This document shows, in pieces, positions 8,146-17,079 of a DNA stretch of 64,000 bases (the stretch's first letter is position 1; each line of letters begins with the position of its first letter). Both the position numbers and the translations under genes were made by a program. The stretch is from Myxococcota bacterium (GTDB taxonomy: Bacteria; Myxococcota_A; UBA796): positions 1 to 64,000 of the forward strand of contig JAQXDW010000074.1 of the NCBI GenBank assembly GCA_029251165.1, written 5' to 3'. Under the pieces are notes generated by a model. It saw nothing but the letters and a program-made list of their open reading frames with translations. It did no database searches and was not told the DNA's origin.

Positions 8146-9449
8146 GACGCGTCCGTCAGCAGCCAGATCATGCCCTCTCGATCGACGCCGCCGCCTGGGC
8201 CGCCGACCAGCACCTCGGGGGAGCCGTCGCCGTTGAGATCCTGCCCGCCTGCCAGCGCGATCCCGGCCCGTGCTCCAGCCCCGGACATGCTCCACCACCT
8301 GCGGGTCAGCGTCTCTACGGAGTCATCTGAGCCGTAATACACCGCGAACCCGCCGGCGTTGCTCTCTGGAAGGTCCCAGCTCGGTGCGCCGATGAGTACC
8401 TCAGCCCGGCCGTCACCGTCCAGGTCTCCGGCAGGGGAGAGGACAGCACCGACCAGGGCGTCTTCTTGTCCGGTGATCTCTCGATCGGGATCCAGCTGCT
8501 GTCGATCCCCCTCAGCGCGACCGTACAGCAGCCAAGCGTGTCCGGTCATGCTGCCGACACCGACATCATCTCGGCCATCGCCATCGACATCTCCCAGTGC
8601 GGCGACGTCTGCTCCGGCCCGCTCTCCAAGCTGGGTGCCGATGAGGATGTGATCGGCGGTCCAGGCATCCAGGGTTCCTGAGACGGGACCGAGCCAGAGA
8701 TAGGCGGCGCCAGTTCGCTTTCGCCCGTGAAGAGCCTGCCAGGCGCCGATGATGATGTCGGCGAGTCCATCGCCGTTGACGTCACCGGCGCTGGAGACAC
8801 TGTGGCCAAGCTCGTCGGCAACACGGGCTCCGCTGAGTCGTGCTGTTCCTGACGCCGTGTGGAGGAAGACGGTTCCAGACCGACTGCCACCGTCGTCGTG
8901 AAACGGAGCACCGATGAGCACATCGTCGAGTCCGTCTCCGTCGGTGTCTCCAGCCCCGGCGACCGAGAATCCAGCGTTGTCGTAGCTGTACTCTCCCGGC
9001 CAAGACTCTCCGAGGGCATCGAGCGAGCCGTCTGCGGTTATCGGACCACGGATGAGCCATGCGATGCCGGCATCGGTGCCTGTGGAGTCCTCACCCCATC
9101 CGCCGACGAGCACATCGTCGAGCCCGTCTCCGTCGGTGTCACCGGCCCCGGCAACGGCAAAGCCCGCGGCATCGCCAGCACGTGTGCCGCGCAGCGCGAT
9201 GGCGCTGTCGGACAGGGAGACCGCGCCGTCTGGTGGGGCGCTGAGGATCCAAGCGACCCCGACACCGTCGACATACGGTGCACCGATGAGCAGGGCATTC
9301 CCACCATCTCCGTTGAGGTCTCCTGCGAAGTCCACGGACATCCCCGCTCGCCCGCCGGGCTCTGCACCGACAATGGCCTGTACTCCGTCCAGGGCAAGGT
9401 CAGCGTCTGAGGGTGCCGGTGGTAGGGGGCAGCCGATGAGGAAGAGCAC
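8139..9449 (-). CDS. Seven-blade FG-GAP (integrin-like) beta-propeller lipoprotein
   Basis: A 436-residue protein made almost wholly of seven FG-GAP repeats. Each has AGxxVAGAGDTDGDGLDDVLVG or a close variant, with DxDxDG calcium loops, so one complete seven-blade propeller is expected. The start is forced: an in-frame TAG (9461-9459) is followed by ACT GCA CGG and then GTG (9449). The leader is therefore MLFLIGC, six residues before the lipobox Cys. No clear ribosome site is seen, and the gene starts nine bases after the nucleotidase stop, so coupling is likely. It is followed directly by the zincin. Likely a surface calcium-binding or adhesion protein. Confidence 0.8.
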   Translation of the reverse strand: MLFLIGCPLPPAPSDADLALDGVQAIVGAEPGGRAGMSVDFAGDLNGDGGNALLIGAPYVDGVGVAWILSAPPDGAVSLSDSAIALRGTRAGDAAGFAVAGAGDTDGDGLDDVLVGGWGEDSTGTDAGIAWLIRGPITADGSLDALGESWPGEYSYDNAGFSVAGAGDTDGDGLDDVLIGAPFHDDGGSRSGTVFLHTASGTARLSGARVADELGHSVSSAGDVNGDGLADIIIGAWQALHGRKRTGAAYLWLGPVSGTLDAWTADHILIGTQLGERAGADVAALGDVDGDGRDDVGVGSMTGHAWLLYGRAEGDRQQLDPDREITGQEDALVGAVLSPAGDLDGDGRAEVLIGAPSWDLPESNAGGFAVYYGSDDSVETLTRRWWSMSGAGARAGIALAGGQDLNGDGSPEVLVGGPGGGVDREGMIWLLTDASW

Positions 9450-9458
9450 CCGTGCAGT

Positions 9459-10448
9459 CTACAGGTCCAAGACGGCTGCGACAGCCTCGAGGACCGGCAC
9501 ATGCAGGCGACTGTTGGTCACGATGACGCCCTTGTTGCTTGAGAGCCCACGTCCAATGGAGAAGTCCAGCGGTGCGCCGTAGACATCGGTCACGGTACCG
9601 CCGGCCTCGACGATGACCCGCCAGCCTGCGGCGTGATCCCAGATCTTCTCGACGTAGTCCTTCCGGGTGGGGAGGCGAAGGTAGATGCTGGCATCGCCAC
9701 GTGCGACAGCGGCGTACTTGCACTGGCTGTCGATGCGAAACGCGGGCAGCGTGATGCCGAGCATCGTTGCGATGAGCGCGGAGTGAGACTGCGAGGAGTG
9801 CGCCTTCTCGACGGACTCACAGAACCGGGCCGCGGCAACATCGTCGACGTCGGTGACCGAGACCGGCTGCTCGGTCGCATCATCGAAGGTCCGCATGAAT
9901 GCACCCTGGCCCTTCACGCCGATGAACAAGCACCCGCTGCCGGCCTCTGGATTGTCTGCATCGATGGGGAGGTTGGGGCAGCCGAGGACGCCGAGGACGA
10001 CCTCGCCGTCTTCGATGAGTCCCAGCGCGACGGCGTACTGATCCTGGCGGAGGAAACCCTTTGTGCCATCGATGGGGTCGAGGGTCCAGTGTCGGCCGCT
10101 CGGGCCGCCGGCGTGGGTCCCGCGATCGATCTCAGCGAGGACCTCGGCTCCGGTGAGCGCGGGAAGGAAGCCACGCACAGCCTCAAGAACCTTGTCCTTG
10201 AGCGCGACATTGGCTTCCTCGCGAAGGGCGTCGGCATCTTCCTCGCCGACCAGGGGATCTGCAGGGAAGGCTGCGGCGAGGAGGTGGCTGACGATCGCCT
10301 GTGCGCCAAAGTCCGCGACGGTGACCGGGGAACGGTCGCCCTTGGTGAGGGTCGTTCCCGCGACCAGTCGTGCCTGTACGGCCTGGCACAGACGACCGGC
10401 TTTCAGGACAGCGTCGATGGCAACCTTTCGCTCAGACTCATACTTCAT
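9459..10448 (-). CDS. 3'(2'),5'-bisphosphate nucleotidase (HAL2/inositol monophosphatase family)
   Basis: A 329-residue enzyme with the metal and substrate motifs of the family: PLVGEED near 66-71, WTLDPIDGTKGF at 121-132, and KIWDHAAGWRVIVEAGG near the end. The extended DPIDGTKGFLR form and overall length resemble HAL2/SAL1 enzymes, which hydrolyse 3'-phosphoadenosine 5'-phosphate to AMP and so protect sulfate assimilation and RNA-degrading enzymes. A plain inositol monophosphatase is possible but the length and motif spacing favour HAL2. GGAG precedes the ATG. No sulfate genes are adjacent; downstream are surface proteins, so the operon is functionally mixed. Confidence 0.85.
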   Translation of the reverse strand: MKYESERKVAIDAVLKAGRLCQAVQARLVAGTTLTKGDRSPVTVADFGAQAIVSHLLAAAFPADPLVGEEDADALREEANVALKDKVLEAVRGFLPALTGAEVLAEIDRGTHAGGPSGRHWTLDPIDGTKGFLRQDQYAVALGLIEDGEVVLGVLGCPNLPIDADNPEAGSGCLFIGVKGQGAFMRTFDDATEQPVSVTDVDDVAAARFCESVEKAHSSQSHSALIATMLGITLPAFRIDSQCKYAAVARGDASIYLRLPTRKDYVEKIWDHAAGWRVIVEAGGTVTDVYGAPLDFSIGRGLSSNKGVIVTNSRLHVPVLEAVAAVLDL

Positions 10449-10489
10449 GGTTCTTCTCCGCTTGATTGAGGCTACTTAACGCCCCTGCA

Positions 10490-10518
10490 CTAAAGAAAAA
10501 GGCCCCGATTGGGGCCTT
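10490..10518 (-). terminator. Rho-independent terminator
   Basis: AAGGCCCC and GGGGCCTT flank a four-base loop (GATT; 10499-10518). On the reverse strand the stem is followed by a T-rich run (TTTTTCTTTA). It lies 30 bases after the stop of the leftward membrane-protein gene that ends at 10549. Confidence 0.85.
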
Positions 10519-10548
10519 GGTCTGCTGTACAGCCGTGGCTGTAGCGGC

Positions 10549-11505
10549 TTACTCGGCGGGTGCTTCAGAGGGCGCGTCTGGGGGGATTTCCAGACCGCTC
10601 TGCACGATGCCTGCCATCTCGCCGTTGATGAAGCCAGCGATGACCATGCGGTTTGAGGTCGAGAAGTCGGCGTCCATCAGGACTCCGTCCTCCTGCCACA
10701 CCTTCACCCAGGTCTCATCCTCGCCACCCTTGAACTGCTGCTCGGTTCCATCGACGAAGCCGCGGATGCCGACTGCAGTGGTCGCCTGGACAATCTGTGC
10801 GCTGCAGGACTCATTGCAGACCGTGCCGCCGTTGCCTTCGATCTCAGGGGTGATGATGACCGAGCGGGGGTCGGAGTCCGGGCTGCCCTCGGCATGCCAG
10901 GCATCTGAAGCGTCGATCAGCTCACCGAGCTGCTTGGCGACGTCCTCAGCCGTCATCTCTGCGTCGTACTCCCAGTGCTCACCCTCAAGGACGCGGAACT
11001 CGTTGCCGTTCTCGAAGAGGACAATCTCAACACCGACGATGCCGTTGGTCTCTTCGCCGCCAGCCAGCGCGCCGAGGCCCTCACCGCGAGTGGGATGGAC
11101 CCGACCCGCCTCGCCAGTGATCTTGATCGACATGGTGGCGTCGACCTGATCGGCGTGCCGGACGTCCCGGAGGCGATTCGCGACCTCCTCAGGGAAGACG
11201 AGGCTGTACTCGTTCTTGAAGTCGTAGTTGATGTCGTCGGACTTGGGGTTTCCGAGGAGACCGCTGATCGCATCCTCGGTCATCCCGACCTTGGCTGAAA
11301 AGAAGTTCTCCGGAGTAAGCAGCGGCGGGTTGGCCATTGCAGTCTGAACCGCCATGGCGGAGCTGGCGCTGAAGCCAACAAACAGCAACAGACCGAGCAC
11401 CGGAATCCAGACGGTCTTCTTTCCATCAGAGCGCAATGAGAGCATCAGTCCGGCACCCCAGATGAGTGCGTAGAGCAAGCTGATCGCAAGGACGAGGTAA
11501 GCCAT
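10549..11505 (-). CDS. Membrane-anchored protein of unknown function
   Basis: A 318-residue protein with two N-terminal membrane segments (AYLVLAISLLYALIWGAGLM, then WIPVLGLLLFVGFSASSAMA) and a long extracytoplasmic part. A section KVGMTEDAISGLLGNPKSDDINYDF resembles the start of SmpA/OmlA-type modules (G-M-t-x-x-e-V-x-x-l-L-G-x-P), which bind outer-membrane partners. A pair of Cys (VCNESCSA) may form a disulphide. It ends Pro/Ala/Glu rich. I use the ATG at 11505; upstream sequence is poor. It is followed by a strong terminator, so it is likely a single-gene unit. Confidence 0.65.
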   Translation of the reverse strand: MAYLVLAISLLYALIWGAGLMLSLRSDGKKTVWIPVLGLLLFVGFSASSAMAVQTAMANPPLLTPENFFSAKVGMTEDAISGLLGNPKSDDINYDFKNEYSLVFPEEVANRLRDVRHADQVDATMSIKITGEAGRVHPTRGEGLGALAGGEETNGIVGVEIVLFENGNEFRVLEGEHWEYDAEMTAEDVAKQLGELIDASDAWHAEGSPDSDPRSVIITPEIEGNGGTVCNESCSAQIVQATTAVGIRGFVDGTEQQFKGGEDETWVKVWQEDGVLMDADFSTSNRMVIAGFINGEMAGIVQSGLEIPPDAPSEAPAE

Positions 11506-11796
11506 GGGGAACGTCTCTCTTGAATGTGAGGCCGCAGAATAACGCACAGCCCCTTCGGCATGGGTGTCACAGGTACGTCAACTCTACAGCAATCCTCACT
11601 TCTTGCCGTCGCAGCCGGAGAATTCCGGGTCGTCAGGGGTCCGTCAACTCCGACGTGATGGGAGCGGCTGTGTGCGCTGAGCATGGTTTGACCGAATCGG
11701 ACTCGCGCCCGGTTCGGAAGAACAGCATCCGCCAATGTTCTGCGTCGCGGTTCGATGTGGACTTGCTGGAGTGGGGGCGTGCTGCCTCGCGAGGGG

Positions 11797-12408
11797 TCAG
11801 ACCTTCTCGGAGGTCGTAATGACCACTCCGAGATCCTCAAGCTCTCTGAGTGCCGCTGAGACTGCTGTTGGTGTCATCGCGACGCCGCGGCAGGCATCCT
11901 CGATCAGGAAGACCTTGAAGCCGGCAGCCACGGCATCTCGTGCGGTGAACTTGACACAAAAGTCTGTCGCTACCCCGCAGACATAGACCTCGGTGACCCC
12001 GCGCTCGCTCAGCAGCCCGGCCATGCCGGTGCGGTTGCGGTTGCCGTTGTCGGCGAACCCGGAGTAGCTGTCGACGCGCTTGTCAGTGCCCTTTCGCACC
12101 ACTGCCGAGAACTGGCTGTCGTCCAGTGCATCGACAAAGGCTGCGCCTGAGGTGCCCTGAACACAGTGGACCGGCCACAGGGTCTGCTGCAGGCCGTTGA
12201 GAACGATCTCGTCGTAGGGGCTGTGACCGTCATGGTTCGCGGCAAAGCTGCCGTGATCGGGAGGGTGCCAGTCCTGTGTCGCCACCACGACGTCAAATCG
12301 GGACATCAGCGCGTTGGTCAGCGGGATGACCGCATGGGCTCCAGAGACTCCCAGCGGACCACCCGGCATGAAGTCGTTCTGAAGGTCAACAACAATGAGG
12401 GCGCGCAT
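11797..12408 (-). CDS. pncA: Nicotinamidase
   Basis: A 203-residue enzyme converting nicotinamide to nicotinate. It has the isochorismatase-fold triad: Asp in VVDLQNDF near residue 8, Lys in VVRKGTDK near 107, and Cys in GVATDFCVKF near 151. Metal ligands are in TQDWHPPDHGSF and the following His. The length matches PncA. GGAG lies five bases before the ATG. Its product feeds the nicotinate phosphoribosyltransferase encoded 5 kb away (17076-18524). A TAGTGTA half-site, like the arm of the palindrome before pncB, lies about 28 bases upstream (12436-12442), but the second half is not conserved. Confidence 0.93.
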   Translation of the reverse strand: MRALIVVDLQNDFMPGGPLGVSGAHAVIPLTNALMSRFDVVVATQDWHPPDHGSFAANHDGHSPYDEIVLNGLQQTLWPVHCVQGTSGAAFVDALDDSQFSAVVRKGTDKRVDSYSGFADNGNRNRTGMAGLLSERGVTEVYVCGVATDFCVKFTARDAVAAGFKVFLIEDACRGVAMTPTAVSAALRELEDLGVVITTSEKV

Positions 12409-12559
12409 AAGAACTCCGAGCAGTTGAGCATGCTCTACACTACTCTTTCGCTCTGAGCAGGTGTGGCTGGTCGTGCCAGCAGACTGTCTTTCATGCACCT
12501 CTATGATAACGCATCCTGTCCGATGAACAGTCTCTCGGCACCCAGAGGTCTCAAGAACC

Positions 12560-14767
12560 ATGAGCGAGTCGCGTCCGACGCAATTTGGAACCTTTACGGG
12601 TGTGTTTACGCCCACCATCTTGACGATTCTGGGCGTCATTATGTATGTCCGTATCGGCTGGGTGGTGGGTAACGCCGGGCTCGGCGGTGCGCTGATGATT
12701 CTCGGGCTGGGCATGCTGATCACCGTCTGCACCGGACTGTCGCTCTCCTCGATTGCCACCAACACCCGAATCGGTCCCGGCGGACCATATGCGATCATGA
12801 ACAAGTCGCTTGGCCTGGAGGTCGGCGGAAGCATTGGAATCCCGCTGTACCTCACCCGCCCGCTCGGCGTCGCGATGTACATCTTCGGCTTCCGCGAGGG
12901 GCTGCTGTGGGTCATGCCGACCCTGCCGCCGCTGGCTGTCGACCTCGCGGTCTTCGCGCTGCTGTTCGGGATCGCCTATCGAAGCGCGGATCTTGCGTTC
13001 AAGACTCAGTACGTGATCATGGGCGTCATCGTCCTGTCGCTGCTGTCCATCTTCCTCAGCCCTGCCCCTTCAGAGAGCGCCGTCGAGATTGTGTGGTGGG
13101 GCAACTACTCCGGAGCTCCGGAGACCGGCTTTCAAGGCACCTCGTTCTGGGGAGTGTTTGCGGTCTTCTTTCCCGCGACCACTGGAATCCTGGCCGGGGC
13201 CAACATGAGCGGTGATCTGAAGGATCCCCGACGCGCGATCCCTGTCGGGACGATGGCGGCCATCGGGATCTCCGTGGTCATCTACGTGATGGTTACGGTC
13301 TGGGTTGCGCAGACTGGAACGCTTGAAGAGCTGTCGGGCAACTACAACCACATCATCGACAAGTCCCTTTTCCCGTCGCTGGTCCTCGCTGGACTGCTCG
13401 GCGCCACCGCCTCTTCTGCGCTCGCTGGCCTGGTGGGCGGCCCGCGCATCCTCATGGCGATGGGTGAGAACCGCATCATCCCGTTCAGTGATGCCATGGC
13501 CAGCACCCACAAGGGGGAGCCCCGCAGTGCCCTGATCGTGACCGGCGTGCTGACGCTCTTGGCGATCATGCTGCGGGATCTCAACGCGATCGCCCCGCTG
13601 GTGACGATGTTCTTCTTGATCACCTACTGCATGATCAACGTCGTCGTTCTCCTGGAGGGAAGCCTCGGACTGGTCAGCTACCGCCCGACCCTTCAGGTCC
13701 CGCTCATCATTCCGCTGCTGGGACTCATCGGCTGCACCTTCTCGATGTTCATCGTCAACCCGACCTTTGGGCTCATCTCGGTGAGCATGGTTGTCGGGCT
13801 GTACCTGTTCATCCGGAGCCGGACATCGCCGCGGAGCGAGGGCTCGCGCGAGGACGTTCGAAGCAGCATCTTTGTGGCCTTCGCGGAGTGGGCGGCCTCT
13901 AAGATTACGCCCGATGACATGGATAACATTCGAGCCTGGAAGCCCCATATTCTCGTCCCGGTTGAAGACCCAGAGGAGATCCGGGGGGCGTGGGCCCTGC
14001 TGGTCTCTCTGGCTCGACCAGAAGGGTCCGTCAAGCTGCTTGGGCTCGCGAGTCAGCACCCAGCAGAGACGCTGAGCCCCCGACTAGAGAGTCTCGGGAG
14101 GGCGATCCGGAGGGAGGGCGTGCTGGCCTCTTGGTCTGTCATCGCGCTGCCCCTCTATACCCACGCAATCAGCGTCGGGATGATGGCTTTACAGGGAGCG
14201 TTCTTTCGGCCCAACATTTTGTTTGTCAGACAGTCAAGCATCGATCCACGGCTCGAAGAGCGTCGCGAGGAGCTCCTCGCAATCATGCTCCAGGCGCGAC
14301 GAATCCACGTCGGGGTCTGCCTGTTCTGTCCACACCCGACCGCCGGACTCGGCCAGGAGATGGACATCCGACTCTGGGTCACTCCCAGCCGCAGCGGCTG
14401 GGACGCCAACGATGCCTTCGGCAGCGGAAACCTCAACCTCATCCTGCTGATGGGCTTCCGACTCTGGCGACTGTGGCGCGGCAAGCTCATCCTCTCCACG
14501 ACGATTCAGGATTCCGATGATCATGAGCGAACCCTGCAGTTCCTCGACACCCTCTGCGATCTCGTTCGGTTTCCCGCCTCGGTGGAGCGTCGGGTTGTGG
14601 TTGGAGATTTTGAGAGCGCCGTCCGCAACTCTCCAGTCACGGACCTCTCCATCTTTGGGCTCCAGCGAGACGGACCAGACTTAGAGTGGGCACAGCAGAT
14701 GGTCCAGTTCAGCCGCAGCTCCTGTCTGTTCATGCTGGACTCTGGCCGCGAGTCGGCTCGTGCCTGA
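12560..14767 (+). CDS. SLC12-type cation-chloride cotransporter / amino acid permease
   Basis: A 735-residue protein. Residues 1-425 carry about 12 membrane helices of the APC fold, starting GTFTGVFTPTILTILGVIMYVRIGWVVG, the conserved opening of Na-K-Cl and K-Cl cotransporters; FPATTGILAGANMSGDLKDPRRAIP is the family's signature in helix 6. The last ~300 residues are soluble, as in eukaryotic SLC12 proteins (WKPHILVPVEDPEEIRGAW, later DLSIFGLQRDG). Likely moves chloride or organic ions with cations for osmotic control; the ion cannot be told from sequence. A GAGG precedes the ATG. It is divergent from pncA and is followed by the decayed TrkA_C gene. Confidence 0.85.
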   Translation: MSESRPTQFGTFTGVFTPTILTILGVIMYVRIGWVVGNAGLGGALMILGLGMLITVCTGLSLSSIATNTRIGPGGPYAIMNKSLGLEVGGSIGIPLYLTRPLGVAMYIFGFREGLLWVMPTLPPLAVDLAVFALLFGIAYRSADLAFKTQYVIMGVIVLSLLSIFLSPAPSESAVEIVWWGNYSGAPETGFQGTSFWGVFAVFFPATTGILAGANMSGDLKDPRRAIPVGTMAAIGISVVIYVMVTVWVAQTGTLEELSGNYNHIIDKSLFPSLVLAGLLGATASSALAGLVGGPRILMAMGENRIIPFSDAMASTHKGEPRSALIVTGVLTLLAIMLRDLNAIAPLVTMFFLITYCMINVVVLLEGSLGLVSYRPTLQVPLIIPLLGLIGCTFSMFIVNPTFGLISVSMVVGLYLFIRSRTSPRSEGSREDVRSSIFVAFAEWAASKITPDDMDNIRAWKPHILVPVEDPEEIRGAWALLVSLARPEGSVKLLGLASQHPAETLSPRLESLGRAIRREGVLASWSVIALPLYTHAISVGMMALQGAFFRPNILFVRQSSIDPRLEERREELLAIMLQARRIHVGVCLFCPHPTAGLGQEMDIRLWVTPSRSGWDANDAFGSGNLNLILLMGFRLWRLWRGKLILSTTIQDSDDHERTLQFLDTLCDLVRFPASVERRVVVGDFESAVRNSPVTDLSIFGLQRDGPDLEWAQQMVQFSRSSCLFMLDSGRESARA

Positions 14768-14814
14768 GGTTGCGCAGTGCTCAGTGTGTTCCTGCTCTTG
14801 AACACATCCGTTCA

Positions 14815-15457
14815 TTGTATGTCATTGTAATTGCAGATTATGTTGCGTTTGAGCTGGCCGGTCTGGGAGCAGATTCCGCTCACTTCCTGGCCCTCTCTGC
14901 ATTCACTGGTACCGAGGTCACCACGCGGGTCTCTGAGCGGATCGTCAACCACCCGCTGTGGAGACGGATCGCGAACGTGCTCATCGCGCTCGGCCACGCC
15001 GGAGCTGCGGCCGTGGTCACGGGTGTAATGACCTCGAACAACCCTGAGTCCCTCGGGCTGTCGCTGCGAAACCATTGGATGATGGCTGGCAGTGCGCTGG
15101 GCGCATGGTTCCCGCTGCGGCAGGTCGGGACGCGGGTCCTCAGCGACATGCTTCGGCCCCTGCTGGCCCGCTGCATGGGCGAGAGTGTGCCGCATGAGGA
15201 GCTGCTGCTGTACAAGAGTGGCTTCGGGGCCACCTAAATCGCGCTCCCTCGGGGCTGCCGAATGGCCGGGAAGTTGTTGATGGAGGCAAGCCTTGCGTGC
15301 AAGCTTCCTACAGGTCCTCGCGGTCGAGTCTGGCAGCCGGGTCGAGGCGATCCCGAGCGTGGGCTGGGTGCAGGAGCCTGGGCAGCATGTGGTGCTGTAC
15401 GGAGACGTCACCCAGGTCCAGGATATGGTGCGACCAAACCGGGTCGATGTCCTATAG
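14815..15457 (+). pseudogene. Decayed membrane protein with TrkA_C (RCK) domain
   Basis: Three pieces of one gene can be read. Frame 1 from about 14815 gives YVIVIADYVAFELAGL, then SAFTGTEVTTRVSERIVNHPLWRRI and a hydrophobic stretch, ending at TAA 15235-15237. Past the stop the same frame continues sensibly (IALPRGCRMAGKLLMEASL). Near 15292 the coding moves to frame 2, which gives FLQVLAVESGSRVEAI, then VGWVQEPGQHVVLYGD, a good TrkA_C domain, ending at TAG 15455-15457. Thus an in-frame stop and a frameshift interrupt the gene. Intact homologues pair two to three helices with a TrkA_C ligand-binding domain. The 3' end overlaps the convergent Nudix gene. Sequencing error is possible, but two independent lesions favour decay. 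The TTG start is a guess. Confidence 0.6.
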
Positions 15458-16150
15458 ATCGAAGACGAAGCCCTGTCGGGTCAGCTCTTGATACTGCTGT
15501 GGATCAAAGCGGTACAGCCGGGCGGCACGGTGGGGGACGTCCTGCTGGAGCTCGTCCGTCTCAATGAGCAGTCCCATGGACAGAAGCTTCCGGCGGAAGT
15601 TTCGCTTATCCAGGGGTCGATCCAGCAGAATCTCATAGAGGCGCTGGAGCTGACGGAGGGTGAACTGCTCCGGGAGAAGGTTGAAGCCGACTGGGGCGTA
15701 GCGGATCTTGGCCTTGAGGCGCTCATGGGCCATGGTCACGATGCGCTGGTGATCAAAGGCGAGCTGGGGTGGAGAGACGACGGGGAACCACTCGGCCTTG
15801 TTGGCATCGTCTGCACCGGTCGGGGTGTGGTCGAGGGTCCGAACGAGTCCATACCAGGCCACTGAGATCACTCGGCCGCGGGGATCGCGCTGGGGAGCGC
15901 CGAAGGTGTAGAGCTGCTCGAGGTAGTCGATCGTTACGCCGGTCTCTTCCTCCAGCTCTCGGCGTGCCGCCGTCTCCAGGTCTTCGCCCATGTCGACAAA
16001 GCCTCCGGGCAGTGCCCAGCATCCGGCGAATGGCTCACGCCCCCGTTCGATGAGCAGCACCTTGAGGTCTTCTTCCTCCAGCCCGTCTAGACCAAACACC
16101 ACGCAGTCAACGGTCACAGAGGGACGTGGATACGCGTAGGTATAGGGCAT
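15452..16150 (-). CDS. nrtR: NrtR-like Nudix transcriptional regulator / Nudix hydrolase
   Basis: A 232-residue protein with a full Nudix box (GFVDMGEDLETAARRELEEETG, about 50-72, given here in its consensus order G-x5-E-x7-R-E-x2-E-E-x-G). This is followed from about 150 by a winged-helix-like C-terminal domain (FTLRQLQRLYEILL, then KRNFRRKLLSMGLLIETDEL). This two-domain layout is that of NrtR regulators, which bind ADP-ribose through the Nudix fold and repress NAD synthesis genes. The intact box means it may also hydrolyse ADP-ribose. Its ATG overlaps the stop of the PRPP synthase gene (TGATG). The operon promoter carries a palindrome that would suit it. Sure of Nudix; regulator role inferred from domain and context. 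Confidence 0.8.
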   Translation of the reverse strand: MPYTYAYPRPSVTVDCVVFGLDGLEEEDLKVLLIERGREPFAGCWALPGGFVDMGEDLETAARRELEEETGVTIDYLEQLYTFGAPQRDPRGRVISVAWYGLVRTLDHTPTGADDANKAEWFPVVSPPQLAFDHQRIVTMAHERLKAKIRYAPVGFNLLPEQFTLRQLQRLYEILLDRPLDKRNFRRKLLSMGLLIETDELQQDVPHRAARLYRFDPQQYQELTRQGFVFDL

Positions 16151-17079
16151 CAGGGGTGCTCCCTGAGGGCTGCACTCAGCACGCCAGCCAGCGAGATGAC
16201 TGAGAGGAAGTCTGGGTGCTCCGCAGCAACCTCAGCGGCTCGGGGATGGCTGTCGGTGCTGATGATGCGCTCGAAGAGCTCACTCTCACGGATCCGATCG
16301 AGGGCGTCTCCTGGGAAGATGCCGTGGGTGGTGATCGCAAAGATTTGCTTCGCGCCGCTGCTTTTGTAAGCTCGTGCGGCACCGATGAGCGAGCCGCCGG
16401 TCCGAATCATGTCGTCGTAGATGACCACCGTCCGACCCGCGACCTGAGCGGAGACCGCGGTCACTTCAGTGCGCTCACCGTCGAGGCGTCGCTTGAACAC
16501 GAAGCTTGGGTCCACGCCGATGTCGTTGGCGAGGCTCTCGACCCACTTGGCCCGGCCAGCGTCGGTGCAGGCCAGCACGAAGTCCTCACCGCCGAGCTGA
16601 GTGATGGCTGAAGAGATTGCGGGCTTGGCGTAGATGTGGACCGTGCGCATGGCGGCCCCGAAGTAGTGCGGGATGCCCTCGGAGTGTAGATCGACGAGGA
16701 AGGCTCGGTTTCCATAGGCTGCTGGCGGGACCGCTGACAGCAGCAGCGCGCGGTTCTTGGCCGTGACGGCCTCTCCCCCCTTCACTGCCCGCTCCATGGT
16801 CGAGCAGCCAAAGTAGGGAATGATGAGGGTCAGTCGGCGCGCTCCATAGTGAACAGCAGCACAGGCCAGATCAAACAGCTCTAAGGTTGCGGAGTCGTTC
16901 TGGGTGCCGCCGATGATGAAGACATCGCGCCCATCGACTGGTGTGTCCAGCCGGAGGTAGTGCTCGCCGTCGGGGAAGCGATGGCTGTGGAGCGCACCGC
17001 GCTCGGCTCCGCTCTGGGTACACAGGGCATCGGTGAGCGCAGAGTAGTGCGCGCAGGAGAAGAAGAGCGGGGCCATCAT
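16150..17079 (-). CDS. prs: Ribose-phosphate pyrophosphokinase (PRPP synthase)
   Basis: A 309-residue enzyme making PRPP from ribose 5-phosphate and ATP. Visible motifs are HRFPDGEHYLRL, IIPYFGCSTMERAVKGGE, VDLHSEGIPHYFG and the PRPP loop VVIYDDMIRTGGSL. The RQDR-type sequence of housekeeping enzymes is replaced by STMERAVK, suggesting a specialised, NAD-linked paralogue. It starts within the stop of pncB (ATGA) and its stop overlaps the Nudix start, so the three are coupled. PRPP is the co-substrate of the pncB product, which explains the gene order. Confidence 0.88.
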   Translation of the reverse strand: MMAPLFFSCAHYSALTDALCTQSGAERGALHSHRFPDGEHYLRLDTPVDGRDVFIIGGTQNDSATLELFDLACAAVHYGARRLTLIIPYFGCSTMERAVKGGEAVTAKNRALLLSAVPPAAYGNRAFLVDLHSEGIPHYFGAAMRTVHIYAKPAISSAITQLGGEDFVLACTDAGRAKWVESLANDIGVDPSFVFKRRLDGERTEVTAVSAQVAGRTVVIYDDMIRTGGSLIGAARAYKSSGAKQIFAITTHGIFPGDALDRIRESELFERIISTDSHPRAAEVAAEHPDFLSVISLAGVLSAALREHP

